Positions 34,851 through 43,458 of a stretch of 64,000 bases of DNA are shown here, in pieces. Source of the DNA: Collinsella sp. TM10-22 (lineage in GTDB: Bacteria; Actinomycetota; Coriobacteriia; Coriobacteriales; Coriobacteriaceae). The DNA lies in the NCBI RefSeq assembly GCF_003466125.1, contig NZ_QSOC01000008.1:1-64000 (forward strand), in the 5' to 3' direction. How positions within the stretch are numbered: the stretch's first letter is position 1; every line of letters starts with the position of its first letter. The position numbers were made by a program, and so were the translations under genes. The notes under the pieces are model-generated. The model ran no database searches, was not told the origin of the DNA, and worked only from the letters and a program-made list of their open reading frames with translations.

Positions 34851-35903
34851 TTACGCGACGGTGTAAACCCAGTCGTGCTTATCCTCAACAGCACCAGACT
34901 GGATGCCCGTCAGGGTCTCGCGGAGCTTCTTCATCACAGGGCCGATCTCGGTGTAGCCAGCCGGGAAGGTCACGGTCTCGTCGGCGCCGTAAACCTTGTT
35001 GTCGATCTCGCCGACCGGAGAGATGACGGCAGCGGTGCCGCACAGACCGCACTCAACGAAGGTGCCGGCCTTGACCTCGGCCCACTCGACGGGACGCTGG
35101 TCGACGGTCATGCCCAGATCCTCGGCAACCTGAACGAGCGAGCGACGGGTGATGGAGGGCAGGATGGAGTCGGTGTGCGACTGCGGAACGACGAGGGTGC
35201 CGTCCTCCTTCACGAACAGGACGTTCGCGCCGCCGGTCTCCTCGACATAGGTGCGGGACTCGGAGTCGAGATACAGGTTCTCGGCATAGCCCCCGCGATG
35301 GGCCTCCATCGTGGGCTTGAGGGACATGGCATAGTTAAGGCCGGCCTTGATGTTGCCGGTACCGTGCGGTGCGGCGCGGTCGTACTCGGAAACGCGCAGC
35401 TTGACGGGCTTAAGGCCACCCTTAAAGTACGGACCGACCGGGGTCACGAGAATACGGAACGTGTACTCAGGAGCGGGAGCCACGCCGATCACGTCACCGG
35501 AGCCGATCATAAACGGACGCACGTACAGGGTTGCACCGGAGCCGAAAGGCGGAACCCAGGCGGCGTTGGCAGAAACGACCTGCTTGACGGCCTCAACAAA
35601 CTTGTCCTTGGGGAACGGGGGCATCTCGAGGCGCTGGGCAGAGTTATACATACGCTCGGCGTTCATGTCGGGACGGAAGCAGACGATGCTACCGTCCTCG
35701 GCGGTATAGGCCTTCAGGCCCTCAAAGACCTCCTGGCAGTAATGGAAGATGCCGCCGCACTCGGAGACATGCAGGGTGTGGTCGGTGGTCAGGCCGCCCT
35801 CGTCCCACTCGCCATCCTTCCAATGGGCCTCGTAGCTGTAATCGGTCTTCATGTAGCCAAAGCCAAGGCTACCCCAATCGATATCCTTCTTCTCGACAGC
35901 CAT
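34851..35903 (-). CDS. ilvE: Branched-chain amino acid aminotransferase
   Basis: This 350-aa enzyme belongs to the fold-type IV PLP aminotransferases and should interconvert leucine, isoleucine and valine with their 2-oxo acids. The PLP lysine lies in GNIKAGLNYA, and the class signature runs around YVEETGGANVLFVKEDG. It resembles the group-II BCAT enzymes that begin DWGSLGFGYMKTDY. The start at 35903 (M-A-V-E-K-K) has AAGGAG 6 nt upstream; the frame continues upstream to 36053 but without a site. I looked for a T-box or leader peptide in the 150-bp upstream region and saw none. Confidence 0.94.
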   Translation of the reverse strand: MAVEKKDIDWGSLGFGYMKTDYSYEAHWKDGEWDEGGLTTDHTLHVSECGGIFHYCQEVFEGLKAYTAEDGSIVCFRPDMNAERMYNSAQRLEMPPFPKDKFVEAVKQVVSANAAWVPPFGSGATLYVRPFMIGSGDVIGVAPAPEYTFRILVTPVGPYFKGGLKPVKLRVSEYDRAAPHGTGNIKAGLNYAMSLKPTMEAHRGGYAENLYLDSESRTYVEETGGANVLFVKEDGTLVVPQSHTDSILPSITRRSLVQVAEDLGMTVDQRPVEWAEVKAGTFVECGLCGTAAVISPVGEIDNKVYGADETVTFPAGYTEIGPVMKKLRETLTGIQSGAVEDKHDWVYTVA

Positions 35904-36132
35904 ATGTCGCTCCTTACATACACAGTTGCATACTCGCGAACCCGCACGCAAGGACCGAGGCCGACCGCGTCGCAACGTCGCACGCCCGGAGCGTAGAGCC
36001 GGACGGGACACGCGAACAGCATCAAAGCCGATGGCACGTCGATTCGCATGCACGAGATTGTACTCCCCGCATGCGTTGGATAAAACGTTTTTCTTTAACT
36101 AACTAAAGTATTTTCATTTGACCGAAGCAAAG

Positions 36133-36160
36133 GGCCCGCCACCGTAAACGGTGACGGGCC
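36133..36160 (-). terminator. Rho-independent terminator of the DedA gene
   Basis: GCCCGTCACCG pairs with CGGTGGCGGGC on the minus strand (36160-36133), with a 4-nt TTTA loop, followed by CCCTTTGC about 30 bp past the DedA stop. Confidence 0.65.
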
Positions 36161-36190
36161 TCAACGGCACGGTTTGCGCGCTGGCTCGAG

Positions 36191-36838
36191 CTACGTGTTC
36201 TTTTTGCCCAGCTTAGCCTTAACCAGACCGACCACAGTCGGGATGATCGACACGGCAACGATACCAACGATTAGCAGCTCAAAGTGCTCCTGCACAAAGG
36301 GAATGCCGCCAAAGAAGTAACCCAGCAGCGTAAAGACCGTCGACCAGGTGATACCGCCCAGCACGTTATAGATGACAAAGTTACGCCAGTGCATGCCGCC
36401 CATACCGGCGATGAAGGGCACAAAGGTGCGGATAAACGGGAAGAAGCGACCCAGGAAGATGGCCAGGTGGCCCCACTTGTCCAGGAAGTCCTCGGACTTT
36501 TTGATACGCTCGGGCGTCATGGCCTTCACCTTGCCCGAGGCGATGATCTTTTGGCCAAAGAAATGACCGATCATAAAGTTGCACTGATCGCCCAAGATGG
36601 CAGCCGTCCATGCGACGGCCAACAGAGCCACGATGTTAAAGCCGCCGTTGTGGGCAAAGAAGCCCGAGGCAAACAGCAGCGAGTCGCCGGGAAGGAACGG
36701 GAAGAACACCACGCCCGTCTCGATAAAGATAATCAGGAACACGCAGCCGTACGCCATAAGCGGGCCGGCGGCGATCCAGCCGGCGATCGCAGTGCGCGGA
36801 TCCTTAAGCAGCTCGGCGATAAAATTGATGAAACCCAT
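36191..36838 (-). CDS. DedA family membrane protein
   Basis: This 215-aa integral membrane protein has the DedA/VTT domain: an N-terminal re-entrant region (PFLPGDSLLFASGFFAHNG), FIPFVRT-type motif seen here as GRFFPFIRTFVPFIAGMGGMHWRNF, and four or five helices. DedA proteins act as undecaprenyl phosphate or phospholipid scramblases and support membrane potential. The conserved acidic residue and Arg of the family (E in FIETGVVFFPF, R in FIRT) are present. The start at 36838 follows GAGAGG. It is transcribed alone. Confidence 0.92.
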   Translation of the reverse strand: MGFINFIAELLKDPRTAIAGWIAAGPLMAYGCVFLIIFIETGVVFFPFLPGDSLLFASGFFAHNGGFNIVALLAVAWTAAILGDQCNFMIGHFFGQKIIASGKVKAMTPERIKKSEDFLDKWGHLAIFLGRFFPFIRTFVPFIAGMGGMHWRNFVIYNVLGGITWSTVFTLLGYFFGGIPFVQEHFELLIVGIVAVSIIPTVVGLVKAKLGKKNT

Positions 36839-37061
36839 GAAGTAAAACCTCTCAGTTGTGGGCGCGGACACGTCCAAGTTGACCAGTATACGGTTACGAC
36901 ACGGCCACGCACACGACCTTACAAAAGCGTGACTTCATTACCAGCAAGTTTGCATAATTGACACCTGTCGCGCAAAGCAGGCAAGATTGCCCTTTCTAAT
37001 CCCTAGCTAATCGCTATACTTTATTGAATTGCATTGTCGCGGCGCTAAGGGAGGGCGGCCG

Positions 37062-37766
37062 GTGAGCTTTATCAATACCATTCGCGAGGACATCAAGACC
37101 GTCCAGGCACAGGATCCCGCTGCGCAAAACGGCCTGGTCATCTTCCTCTCCTATCCCGGCCTACACGCCAAGTGGAACCACGTACCCGAGCACTGGCTCT
37201 GGGAGCACGGCCATCGCTCGCTCGCCCGCGTGCTCTCGCAAATCACCCGCCATATCACTGGCGTCGAAATTCACCCTGCCGCGCAGATTGGCAAGCACTT
37301 CTTTATCGACCATGCCATGGGCGTCGTCATCGGCGAAACCGCCATTGTGGGCGACAACTGCGTACTCTATCAGGGCGTCACGCTCGGCGGTACTGGCAAC
37401 GAGACCGGCAAACGCCACCCAACGCTCGGCAACAACGTCACCGTGGGCACGGGCGCCAAGGTGCTCGGCAACATCCGCATCGGCAACAACGTCAAGATCG
37501 GCGGCAACTCGGTCGTCGTCAAAGACGTGCCCGACAACTGCACCGTCGTGGGCGTGCCGGGACGCATCATCAAGCGCAACGGCTGCCGCGTGTTCGAGGA
37601 GAGTTTCGACGCCAAGCAGCATCGCGAGTACATGCCCGATGACGCCGCCGAGCAGAGTGCCCTCAACCGCCAAGGCATCACCGAGAACGCCCGCCGCGTC
37701 AAAGAACTCGAGCGAGAGGTGGCGGAGCTCAAGGCCCTCGTCGCCAAGCTCGTGGACGAACGCTAG
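37062..37766 (+). CDS. cysE: Serine O-acetyltransferase
   Basis: This 234-aa enzyme makes O-acetylserine from serine and acetyl-CoA, the precursor for cysteine synthesis. A short N-terminal helical domain ([16 protein letters not shown]) is followed by left-handed parallel beta-helix hexapeptide repeats ([20 protein letters not shown] through [17 protein letters not shown]), including the catalytic His/Asp region [10 protein letters not shown]. The C-terminal 30 residues form a coiled coil not always seen in the family. The start is the GTG at 37062 with GGGAGG upstream; a TATACT box lies at 37014-37019. Its partner cysK is not in the window. Confidence 0.93.
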   Translation: MSFINTIREDIKTVQAQDPAAQNGLVIFLSYPGLHAKWNHVPEHWLWEHGHRSLARVLSQITRHITGVEIHPAAQIGKHFFIDHAMGVVIGETAIVGDNCVLYQGVTLGGTGNETGKRHPTLGNNVTVGTGAKVLGNIRIGNNVKIGGNSVVVKDVPDNCTVVGVPGRIIKRNGCRVFEESFDAKQHREYMPDDAAEQSALNRQGITENARRVKELEREVAELKALVAKLVDER

Positions 37767-37797
37767 GGCTGCGGACGGTACAGACCCGCATCAACGC

Positions 37798-37840
37798 AAG
37801 AAGGCGCGCCAGGGAATCAATCCCCCGGCGGGCCTTCTTT
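37798..37840 (+). terminator. Rho-independent terminator of cysE
   Basis: An imperfect stem, AAGAAGGCGCGCCAGGG with CCCCCGGCGGGCCTTCTT, ends in TTTTCG about 30 bp past the cysE stop. Confidence 0.7.
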
Positions 37841-37845
37841 TCGAT

Positions 37846-37872
37846 GTGACAAGGGGACTGTCCCTTTGTCAC
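37846..37872. repeat. REP-like palindrome, GTGACAAAGGGAC family
   Basis: GTGACAAGGGGA (37846-37857) pairs with TCCCTTTGTCAC (37861-37872) at 11 of 12 positions. It lies 2 bp before the stop of the ABC gene at 37874, between convergent genes. Confidence 0.85.
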
Positions 37873-37873
37873 C

Positions 37874-39880
37874 TTAGGCGAACTGACTCAGATAGAGGTC
37901 GGCGTAAGCGCCCTCGGCTGCGAGCAGCTCCTTATGTGTGCCCTGCTCGATAATGTTGCCGTGATCCATGACCAGAATCAGGTCGGCATCCACGATCGTC
38001 GACAGGCGATGCGCGATCACAAAACTGGTGCGCCCGCGCATGAGCGCGTCCATGGCGCGGCCGATGGCAAGCTCGGTGCGCGTGTCCACGCTCGACGTCG
38101 CCTCGTCCAGGATGAGAATCGCCGGGTTGTTGAGCAGCACGCGTGCAATGGTCAGCAGCTGGCGCTGGCCCTGACTAATGCTCTCGGCATCGTTGGCCAC
38201 CCGCGTGTCATAACCCTGCGGCATGGTACGCACAAAGAAGTCGACCTGCGCGGCGCGCGCAGCCGCCACGATCTCGTCGCGCGTCGCCTCGGGACAGCCG
38301 TAGGCGATGTTCTGCGCAATCGTGCCATCAAATAGCCAGGCGTCCTGCAGCACCATGCCAAACTGCTGGCGCAGCTCGCCGCGGTCCATACGGCTCGTGT
38401 CCACGCCGTCGAGCGTAATGCGGCCACCGTCGATCTCGTAAAAGCGCATGAGCAGGTTGATGAGCGTAGTCTTGCCCGCGCCCGTGGTTCCCACCACGGC
38501 GATCTTCTGGCCCGGCTCGGCGGTAAACGACACGTCGCGCATAAGCGGCTTGTCGGGCGAATAGCCAAAGCGTACATGCTCAAAAGCGACGCGACCCTCA
38601 ACGCGACCCGGCAGCTTGGCGGCCTCGTCCGGCAGCGGATCGGCCTCCATCTCGGGCTCATCGAGCAGGTCGAACACGCGCTCTGCGCTCGCCAGCGCGC
38701 TCTGCAGCGAGTTAAAGGTAAACGACAGCTGCGTCATGGGTTCGGACGCCTCGTAGATAAACTGGAAGAACGCCTGGAACACGCCGACGGTCATGTGACC
38801 GGCAACCAGCATACTGCAGCCCACCAGCGCGATCACGATCTGCGCCAAACGGCCGATAAAGCGCACCGCAGGGCCGACGGCGTTAATCATAAAGTCGGCC
38901 TTGGCACTCACGCGCGCCAGCTCGCCCGAGGCTTCGTGCACCTCGGCAGAACTCTGGCGTTCGCGGTTGAACGCGCGAATCACCAGACGGCCCGAGTAAC
39001 CCTCCTCAACCGCGCTCGTAATCTTGGAGACCCATTCCTGGCGCTCACCGGTTACGTCATGCGTGCGGTGCGAGACCACCTTGGTCACCAGCAGCGATAC
39101 CGCCGTAAAACCCAAAAAGATCAACGTGAGCCTAACGCTATAGACGAACATCATGATGATGGCGCCCGTCACGGTGCCGATCGACATCAGCAGCTGCAGC
39201 AATCCGCGCTGCATGCTCTCGGACATCTTGTCCAGGTCGTTGGTCGCGCGGCTGACTACCTCACCGGGGCGATGCGCATCAAAGTAAGCGAGCGGCAGAC
39301 GGCTGAGCTTTTGCGCGATGCGGTTGCGCAGGCGCAGGTTGAGGCGCTCAGCAACACTCGACATCAAAAAACTCTGCAGTGCATAGAACGATCCGGCGGC
39401 CGTCCAGATTAAAAAGTAGATGAAGATGGTTCTGCCGCAGCTCTCCCAGGTGATGTTGAAGGTGGTGTCGTTGGCAAACGCCACCTGTATATGGCCCCAC
39501 AGCTCGTCGATAACATGAGCGCTATATGCCGGCGCGGCGGTGTTAAAGATGACGTAGAACACAATGCTCACGAACACGATATAGAAGCGCCAATGGTCGC
39601 CGGTAGCCTCGTTCCACAAACGGCGCACCGTCGCCCAGGTATCCCGAGGCGTCTCGTCCTCGTCTTCGTCATCCACGTCGCGCATGCGCTCTGCCTCGGC
39701 GCGGGCACGCTCATCCTCGGCTCGTTCGTTTTCCTCGTACAGCGCTTGGCGACGAGCCTCGCGCTCGGCCGCCGCCTTGGCGGCATCGTCCAGCTCGGGT
39801 ACCGCGGCAGCCGTTTCCTCAACCAGTCCCGCGGCAGCGGCGTCATCAACGCCGCCCTGCTTCTTGAGCTCCTCGGTCAT
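37874..39880 (-). CDS. ABC exporter half-transporter, canonical ATPase site, charged N-terminal extension
   Basis: This 668-aa exporter half is the catalytic member of the MarR-ABC-ABC operon. Its first 90 residues are very rich in Glu, Ala, Arg and Asp (AEREARRQALYEENERAEDE), an unusual coiled-coil-like cytoplasmic extension ahead of the membrane domain (about 90-400). The ATPase domain is complete: Walker A GTTGAGKTT, signature ISQGQRQ, Walker B LILDEATSS, switch His in VIAHRLS. The start at 39880 (M-T-E-E-L) has GGGAGG 8 nt upstream; a GTG at 39889 would add three residues. It follows the partner gene with one base between. Confidence 0.9.
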   Translation of the reverse strand: MTEELKKQGGVDDAAAAGLVEETAAAVPELDDAAKAAAEREARRQALYEENERAEDERARAEAERMRDVDDEDEDETPRDTWATVRRLWNEATGDHWRFYIVFVSIVFYVIFNTAAPAYSAHVIDELWGHIQVAFANDTTFNITWESCGRTIFIYFLIWTAAGSFYALQSFLMSSVAERLNLRLRNRIAQKLSRLPLAYFDAHRPGEVVSRATNDLDKMSESMQRGLLQLLMSIGTVTGAIIMMFVYSVRLTLIFLGFTAVSLLVTKVVSHRTHDVTGERQEWVSKITSAVEEGYSGRLVIRAFNRERQSSAEVHEASGELARVSAKADFMINAVGPAVRFIGRLAQIVIALVGCSMLVAGHMTVGVFQAFFQFIYEASEPMTQLSFTFNSLQSALASAERVFDLLDEPEMEADPLPDEAAKLPGRVEGRVAFEHVRFGYSPDKPLMRDVSFTAEPGQKIAVVGTTGAGKTTLINLLMRFYEIDGGRITLDGVDTSRMDRGELRQQFGMVLQDAWLFDGTIAQNIAYGCPEATRDEIVAAARAAQVDFFVRTMPQGYDTRVANDAESISQGQRQLLTIARVLLNNPAILILDEATSSVDTRTELAIGRAMDALMRGRTSFVIAHRLSTIVDADLILVMDHGNIIEQGTHKELLAAEGAYADLYLSQFA

Positions 39881-39881
39881 A

Positions 39882-41618
39882 CTACTCACCTCCCTTCATC
39901 TGCGATTCCGCGATAGCGCGGTACACCTCGCAGGTTTCCATAAGCTCGTCATGCGTGCCCAGGCCCACGACCTCGCCGTCCTTGAGCACGACGATCTGGT
40001 CGGCATGCAAGATCGTCGAGATGCGCTGCGCGATGATGAGCACCGCAGCGTCGCGCGTCTCGTCTTGCAACGCATGGCGCAGGGCGGCATCAGTCTTAAA
40101 GTCCAGGGCCGAAAAACTATCGTCGAAGATATATAGATCGGCATGCTTCATGAGCGCACGGGCGATGGCCAGACGTTGGCGCTGGCCGCCCGAAAAGTTC
40201 GTGCCGCCCTGCGCCACCGGGGTATCGAGCCCCTGCGGCTGATCGAGCACAAAGGTGCTCTGGGCAACCTGGAGCGCATGAAGCATGTCTGCCTCAGTCG
40301 CGTCTTCGTTGCCAAAGCGCAGGTTGCTTGCCACGGTGCCCGAGAACAGCCACGCCTTCTGCGGCACATAGGCAATACGCCCGCGGATGTCGTCTTGCGA
40401 AAGTTCGCGCAGATCGACGCCGTTCAGGCGAATGGCGCCCTTCGTGGCATCGTGGAAGCGAAGCAAGAGCTTGGCCACCGTTGACTTGCCCGATCCCGTC
40501 GAGCCGACAATCGCAGTCGTCTGACCGCGGCGACAGGCAAAGTTCAGATCGCACAGCGTGTCCTCGTCGGCATCGTCAAAACGAAACGACATGTGATCGA
40601 ACACGGCGACCGCATCCGATCCGTCCTTTGAGTCGGACGCGCTCGCGTCGAGCGTGCGTTCGCCATCCACGATACTCGGCTCAATCTCCAGCACCTGCTG
40701 CGCGCGGTTCAGACATGCGGCGGCGCGCGGGAGTGTCAGCACCACCATCTGCGCCATCATCACAAAGAACAGAATCAGGATCGCGTACTCCAGCACGGCC
40801 GAGATGCTGCCGATTTGCATCGCATGGGCGCCCACGCGGTTGCCGCCCACCCACAGCACCGCCACCTCGGCGATGTTCATCAAAAAGAAGCTGGAGCTGT
40901 CGAGCCCCACAAACAGGTGGTTGACCTTAATGGCATTGTCCGCGTAATCGCTAAACACCTCGTCCAGGCGCTGCTCCTCATGGCGCTCCTTGTTAAACGC
41001 ACGGATGACGCGCACACCCACGATGTTTTCGCGCAGCACCACGTTCATACGGTCGATAAAACTCTGCAAGCGCATAAAGATCGGAGCCGCGTTGGCAACC
41101 GTAAAGACCGCCGCAACCAGCACGATCGCAACCACGACGCCCAGAAGCATGCCCATGGCCGAATCGATGAGCCAGGCGAAGATGATGCCTGCCACCGCCA
41201 GGAACGGCACCGGCAGCACCAGCTGGATCGTCTGCAGAATCGCCTGTTGAATCACGTTGATGTCGTTGAGCGAGCGCGTGATCATCGAGCCCGTACCAAA
41301 GCGCTCAAAGTCACTGGCAGACAGCTCGAGCGACTTGTCGTAGACGGCATTGCGGATATCGCAGGCCACGTTGGCGGCCAAGCGCGCCGAAAGATAGCAG
41401 CCCAACACCGCGCCGCCGCTGGCCATGCCGGTCGCGATAAGCATGTAGAGGCCGTTGCGCAGGATGTAGTCGACATCGCCCGTGGTGATGCCGGTGTTGA
41501 CCATGTTCGCCAGCATCGTAGGAACCAACAGCGTACCGACGTTGTCGATTAGCAGCACCAACAACGTCACCGCGACAAGCCTGCGATACGGCTTCATAAA
41601 CCTCATTAAGAGTCGCAC
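39882..41618 (-). CDS. ABC exporter half-transporter, degenerate ATPase site
   Basis: This 578-aa exporter half lies between the MarR gene and the canonical half. It has an intact Walker A (GSTGSGKST) and signature FSGGQRQR, but Walker B reads LYIFDDSFS and the switch region reads IIAQRIS, so its ATPase site is of the non-catalytic type. A GTG at 41618 is the likely start: GGGGGAG lies just upstream and the site is 13 bp inside the MarR gene, implying coupled translation. Alternatives are ATG codons 12 and 21 bp downstream. Same layout as the operon at 174-4399. Confidence 0.9.
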   Translation of the reverse strand: MRLLMRFMKPYRRLVAVTLLVLLIDNVGTLLVPTMLANMVNTGITTGDVDYILRNGLYMLIATGMASGGAVLGCYLSARLAANVACDIRNAVYDKSLELSASDFERFGTGSMITRSLNDINVIQQAILQTIQLVLPVPFLAVAGIIFAWLIDSAMGMLLGVVVAIVLVAAVFTVANAAPIFMRLQSFIDRMNVVLRENIVGVRVIRAFNKERHEEQRLDEVFSDYADNAIKVNHLFVGLDSSSFFLMNIAEVAVLWVGGNRVGAHAMQIGSISAVLEYAILILFFVMMAQMVVLTLPRAAACLNRAQQVLEIEPSIVDGERTLDASASDSKDGSDAVAVFDHMSFRFDDADEDTLCDLNFACRRGQTTAIVGSTGSGKSTVAKLLLRFHDATKGAIRLNGVDLRELSQDDIRGRIAYVPQKAWLFSGTVASNLRFGNEDATEADMLHALQVAQSTFVLDQPQGLDTPVAQGGTNFSGGQRQRLAIARALMKHADLYIFDDSFSALDFKTDAALRHALQDETRDAAVLIIAQRISTILHADQIVVLKDGEVVGLGTHDELMETCEVYRAIAESQMKGGE

Positions 41619-42106
41619 GACTCCCCCTCACCTTGATTCTCGGCCTGGCTCTCGGCAGCGATATGCTGCTTAAAGGCATCGCACTCATCGCCGAGCGCAT
41701 GGGAAAATTTTCCGATTAGGCGCATGATTTCGCGCTGTTCCCAGGGCTCGAGCACTTCGAAAGCCTGTTGCTCGGCTTCTTGCGCCGGCAGCGCATATTG
41801 CTCGGCAAACCGCATGCCCGCTTCGGTCAAACGCACAACCTTGTTCTTACGGCTGCCTTCGGCAAACTCCAACGTTGCGAAACCCCGCGCCGTCAAGGTT
41901 TTAATTGCCGAGTTGATAGTCTGCTTGCTGTAGAACCATTCGCTTGTCAGACGGCTTACGGCAACACTGCCGCCCGCCGTGCTGGTATCGACGAGCATCC
42001 AGTAAGCGCAGTCCGAAAGACCGCAGGCGCGCGAGAACTCCGAATAGATATGGTCGAGTCCATTGAGCAACCGGTCGAAATCGACCAGTGTAACCGCACT
42101 ATTCAT
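41606..42106 (-). CDS. MarR family transcriptional regulator
   Basis: This 166-aa MarR-type protein has a winged helix (VSRLTSEWFYSKQTINSAIKTLTARGFATLEF, then the wing NKVVRLTEAGM). It probably represses its own operon, which encodes the second heterodimeric exporter. Its promoter carries two copies of a 14-bp sequence at 42125-42138 and 42160-42173. It shares only the fold with the MarR at 174, and the operator sequences differ, so the two systems should respond to different ligands. Confidence 0.9.
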   Translation of the reverse strand: MNSAVTLVDFDRLLNGLDHIYSEFSRACGLSDCAYWMLVDTSTAGGSVAVSRLTSEWFYSKQTINSAIKTLTARGFATLEFAEGSRKNKVVRLTEAGMRFAEQYALPAQEAEQQAFEVLEPWEQREIMRLIGKFSHALGDECDAFKQHIAAESQAENQGEGESCDS

Positions 42107-42124
42107 CTATCCCACCATTCGATT

Positions 42125-42173
42125 GTCCGATTTTTGACCAATTTTGTATCTCTATATTAGTCCGAGTTTTGAC
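42125..42173. promoter_or_regulatory. Repeated operator sites for the second MarR operon
   Basis: GTCCGATTTTTGAC (42125-42138) and GTCCGAGTTTTGAC (42160-42173) are direct repeats with one mismatch, 35 bp apart. One lies in the spacer of the promoter and the other just downstream of the -10 box. Both have weak dyad symmetry (GTC…GAC). Binding by the adjacent MarR protein is inferred from position. Confidence 0.6.
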
Positions 42174-42182
42174 TATCGTCAA
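42154..42182 (-). promoter_or_regulatory. Promoter of the second MarR-ABC-ABC operon
   Basis: On the minus strand TTGACG (42182-42177) and TAATAT (42159-42154) are separated by 17 bp, 48 bp upstream of the MarR start codon. Confidence 0.7.
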
Positions 42183-42230
42183 CAGGCGCTCCGCAAATGT
42201 TTGCACTTTTATGGCCTATCGGCAGAAAAA

Positions 42231-42261
42231 GACCGCCGGCGCGGGGGCAGCGCCAGCGGTC
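42231..42261 (-). terminator. Rho-independent terminator of the 96-aa gene
   Basis: GACCGC and GGCGC pair with GCGCC and GCGGTC (42231-42261) with a one-base bulge on one side; on the minus strand TTTTT follows directly. It lies 27 bp past the stop of the 96-aa gene. Confidence 0.75.
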
Positions 42262-42287
42262 ACGTGAAATTCGGGTTTTATTGCCTG

Positions 42288-42578
42288 TTAAGCGGCGACT
42301 GCCTCATAGACCGTAGCGCCCGAGAAGCTATCATGCAGGCTCTTGCCGGCAATCCACGGCAGCTCGACGACCTCGCAGACCGTGTTGACCAGCTCGGAGC
42401 AGTCAGTAAAGTGGCCCTTGTCGTTGAGGGCCTCGCAATCCTGAACACGCCAATAGCCATCGGTGTGCGTGATGTAGTACTCGTGATCGTTGATCGACAC
42501 GAAAGCGCGCGTCTTGGAACGCAGCAGCTTCAGAAATCCTTCGAAATCGGTCTCGACGACATCTCCAGCCTGGAACAT
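42288..42578 (-). CDS. Hypothetical 96-aa protein
   Basis: A small soluble protein beginning M-F-Q-A-G-D with no membrane helix or signal peptide. The strong ribosome-binding site AGGAGG, an own terminator and a conserved-looking pattern (SINDHEYYITHTDGYWRVQDCEALNDKG) support it as a real gene. It is not a family I recognise. Its N-terminal segment (FEGFLKLLRSKTRAFVSIND) could be a small alpha/beta domain. It has no co-transcribed neighbours. Confidence 0.75.
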   Translation of the reverse strand: MFQAGDVVETDFEGFLKLLRSKTRAFVSINDHEYYITHTDGYWRVQDCEALNDKGHFTDCSELVNTVCEVVELPWIAGKSLHDSFSGATVYEAVAA

Positions 42579-42873
42579 GATAGTTACCTCCTGGCCCGGC
42601 GCCACCACAGCGCATTGATAAACGTTGGTTCTCCTTTAGTAAAACCTTTATCAGAGCTTATACGCGCATCATTTAGGCAAGTGGTAAAAAACCGCAGGGT
42701 AGACGGGATAAAACGTTTAACCATCCCATTTGTTTGTCACATTCTGAAGGCACTTTTATGCAAACTCACTTTCCCAATTGGAATCTATCCTTTTGGCCGG
42801 GCAATTGACCGTCTATCGTTTGAGCCCGACGGGTATGAACGGGGCATCTGCAACGCCATCGCAAGGAGACACC

Positions 42874-43395
42874 ATGGAGACTATCGAAGCGCTCATTCAC
42901 CGCCGCAGCTGTCGCAAATACAGCGATCGCCCCGTCGAGGCCGAAAAGCTTGCACGTATTATCGAAGCCGGCCAATATGCACCGAGCGGCATGGGCCGCC
43001 AGCCGGTGACGTTTGTCGCCGTCACCGACCCCGCGACCGCTGAGCGTCTCTCACAGCTCAACGCGCAAGTCATGGGCAGCAACAGCGACCCCTTCTATGG
43101 CGCCAAGACCGTTGTGGTGGTGCTGGTCGACCGCAGCGTGCCCACGCATCTGGAAGACGGTTCGCTTGCCATGGGTAACCTGCTCAACGCCGCCTATGCG
43201 CTGGGCGTTGATTCGTGCTGGATTCACCGCGCGCATGAGGTTTTCGATTCGCCCGAGGGTCTGGAGCTACTGGCCAGCTGGGGTCTACCCGCCGACGGAA
43301 GCCTACGCGGCGTCGGTCACTGCATTCTGGGCTATGCCGAAGACGCACTTCCCGAGGCAAAGCCGCGCCGCGGCAACGTGGTCTACGTAAGGTAA
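42874..43395 (+). CDS. Nitroreductase family protein
   Basis: This 173-aa protein is a compact FMN-dependent nitroreductase. It has the flavin-binding start HRRSCRKYSDRPVEAEKL and QYAPSGMGRQPVTFV, and GVDSCWIHRAHEVFDSPEG near the C-terminus. It would be a homodimer reducing nitro compounds or quinones with NAD(P)H. The ATG at 42874 follows AAGGAG; an in-frame upstream extension to 42778 is unsupported. It ends just before a palindrome at 43410. A longer, Cys-rich relative is at 21465. Confidence 0.88.
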   Translation: METIEALIHRRSCRKYSDRPVEAEKLARIIEAGQYAPSGMGRQPVTFVAVTDPATAERLSQLNAQVMGSNSDPFYGAKTVVVVLVDRSVPTHLEDGSLAMGNLLNAAYALGVDSCWIHRAHEVFDSPEGLELLASWGLPADGSLRGVGHCILGYAEDALPEAKPRRGNVVYVR

Positions 43396-43409
43396 CCCAG
43401 GAGCGTCAT

Positions 43410-43450
43410 AGGGGTAGCTAATTTGGGACGGGGCTATTTTAGCTACCCCT
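43410..43450. repeat. REP-like palindrome, GGGACGGGGC family, short form
   Basis: AGGGGTAGCTA (43410-43420) pairs with TAGCTACCCCT (43440-43450); the loop contains TTTGGGACGGGGCTATTTT. The core matches the copies at 4598 and 31203, but the arms are unrelated. It lies between convergent genes. Confidence 0.85.
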
Positions 43451-43458
43451 CTCGCAAC

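Noticed and set aside
35904..36060. T-box riboswitch or leader peptide upstream of ilvE
   Set aside because: No T-box consensus or specifier loop was seen, and the short frames there are not rich in Leu, Ile or Val.
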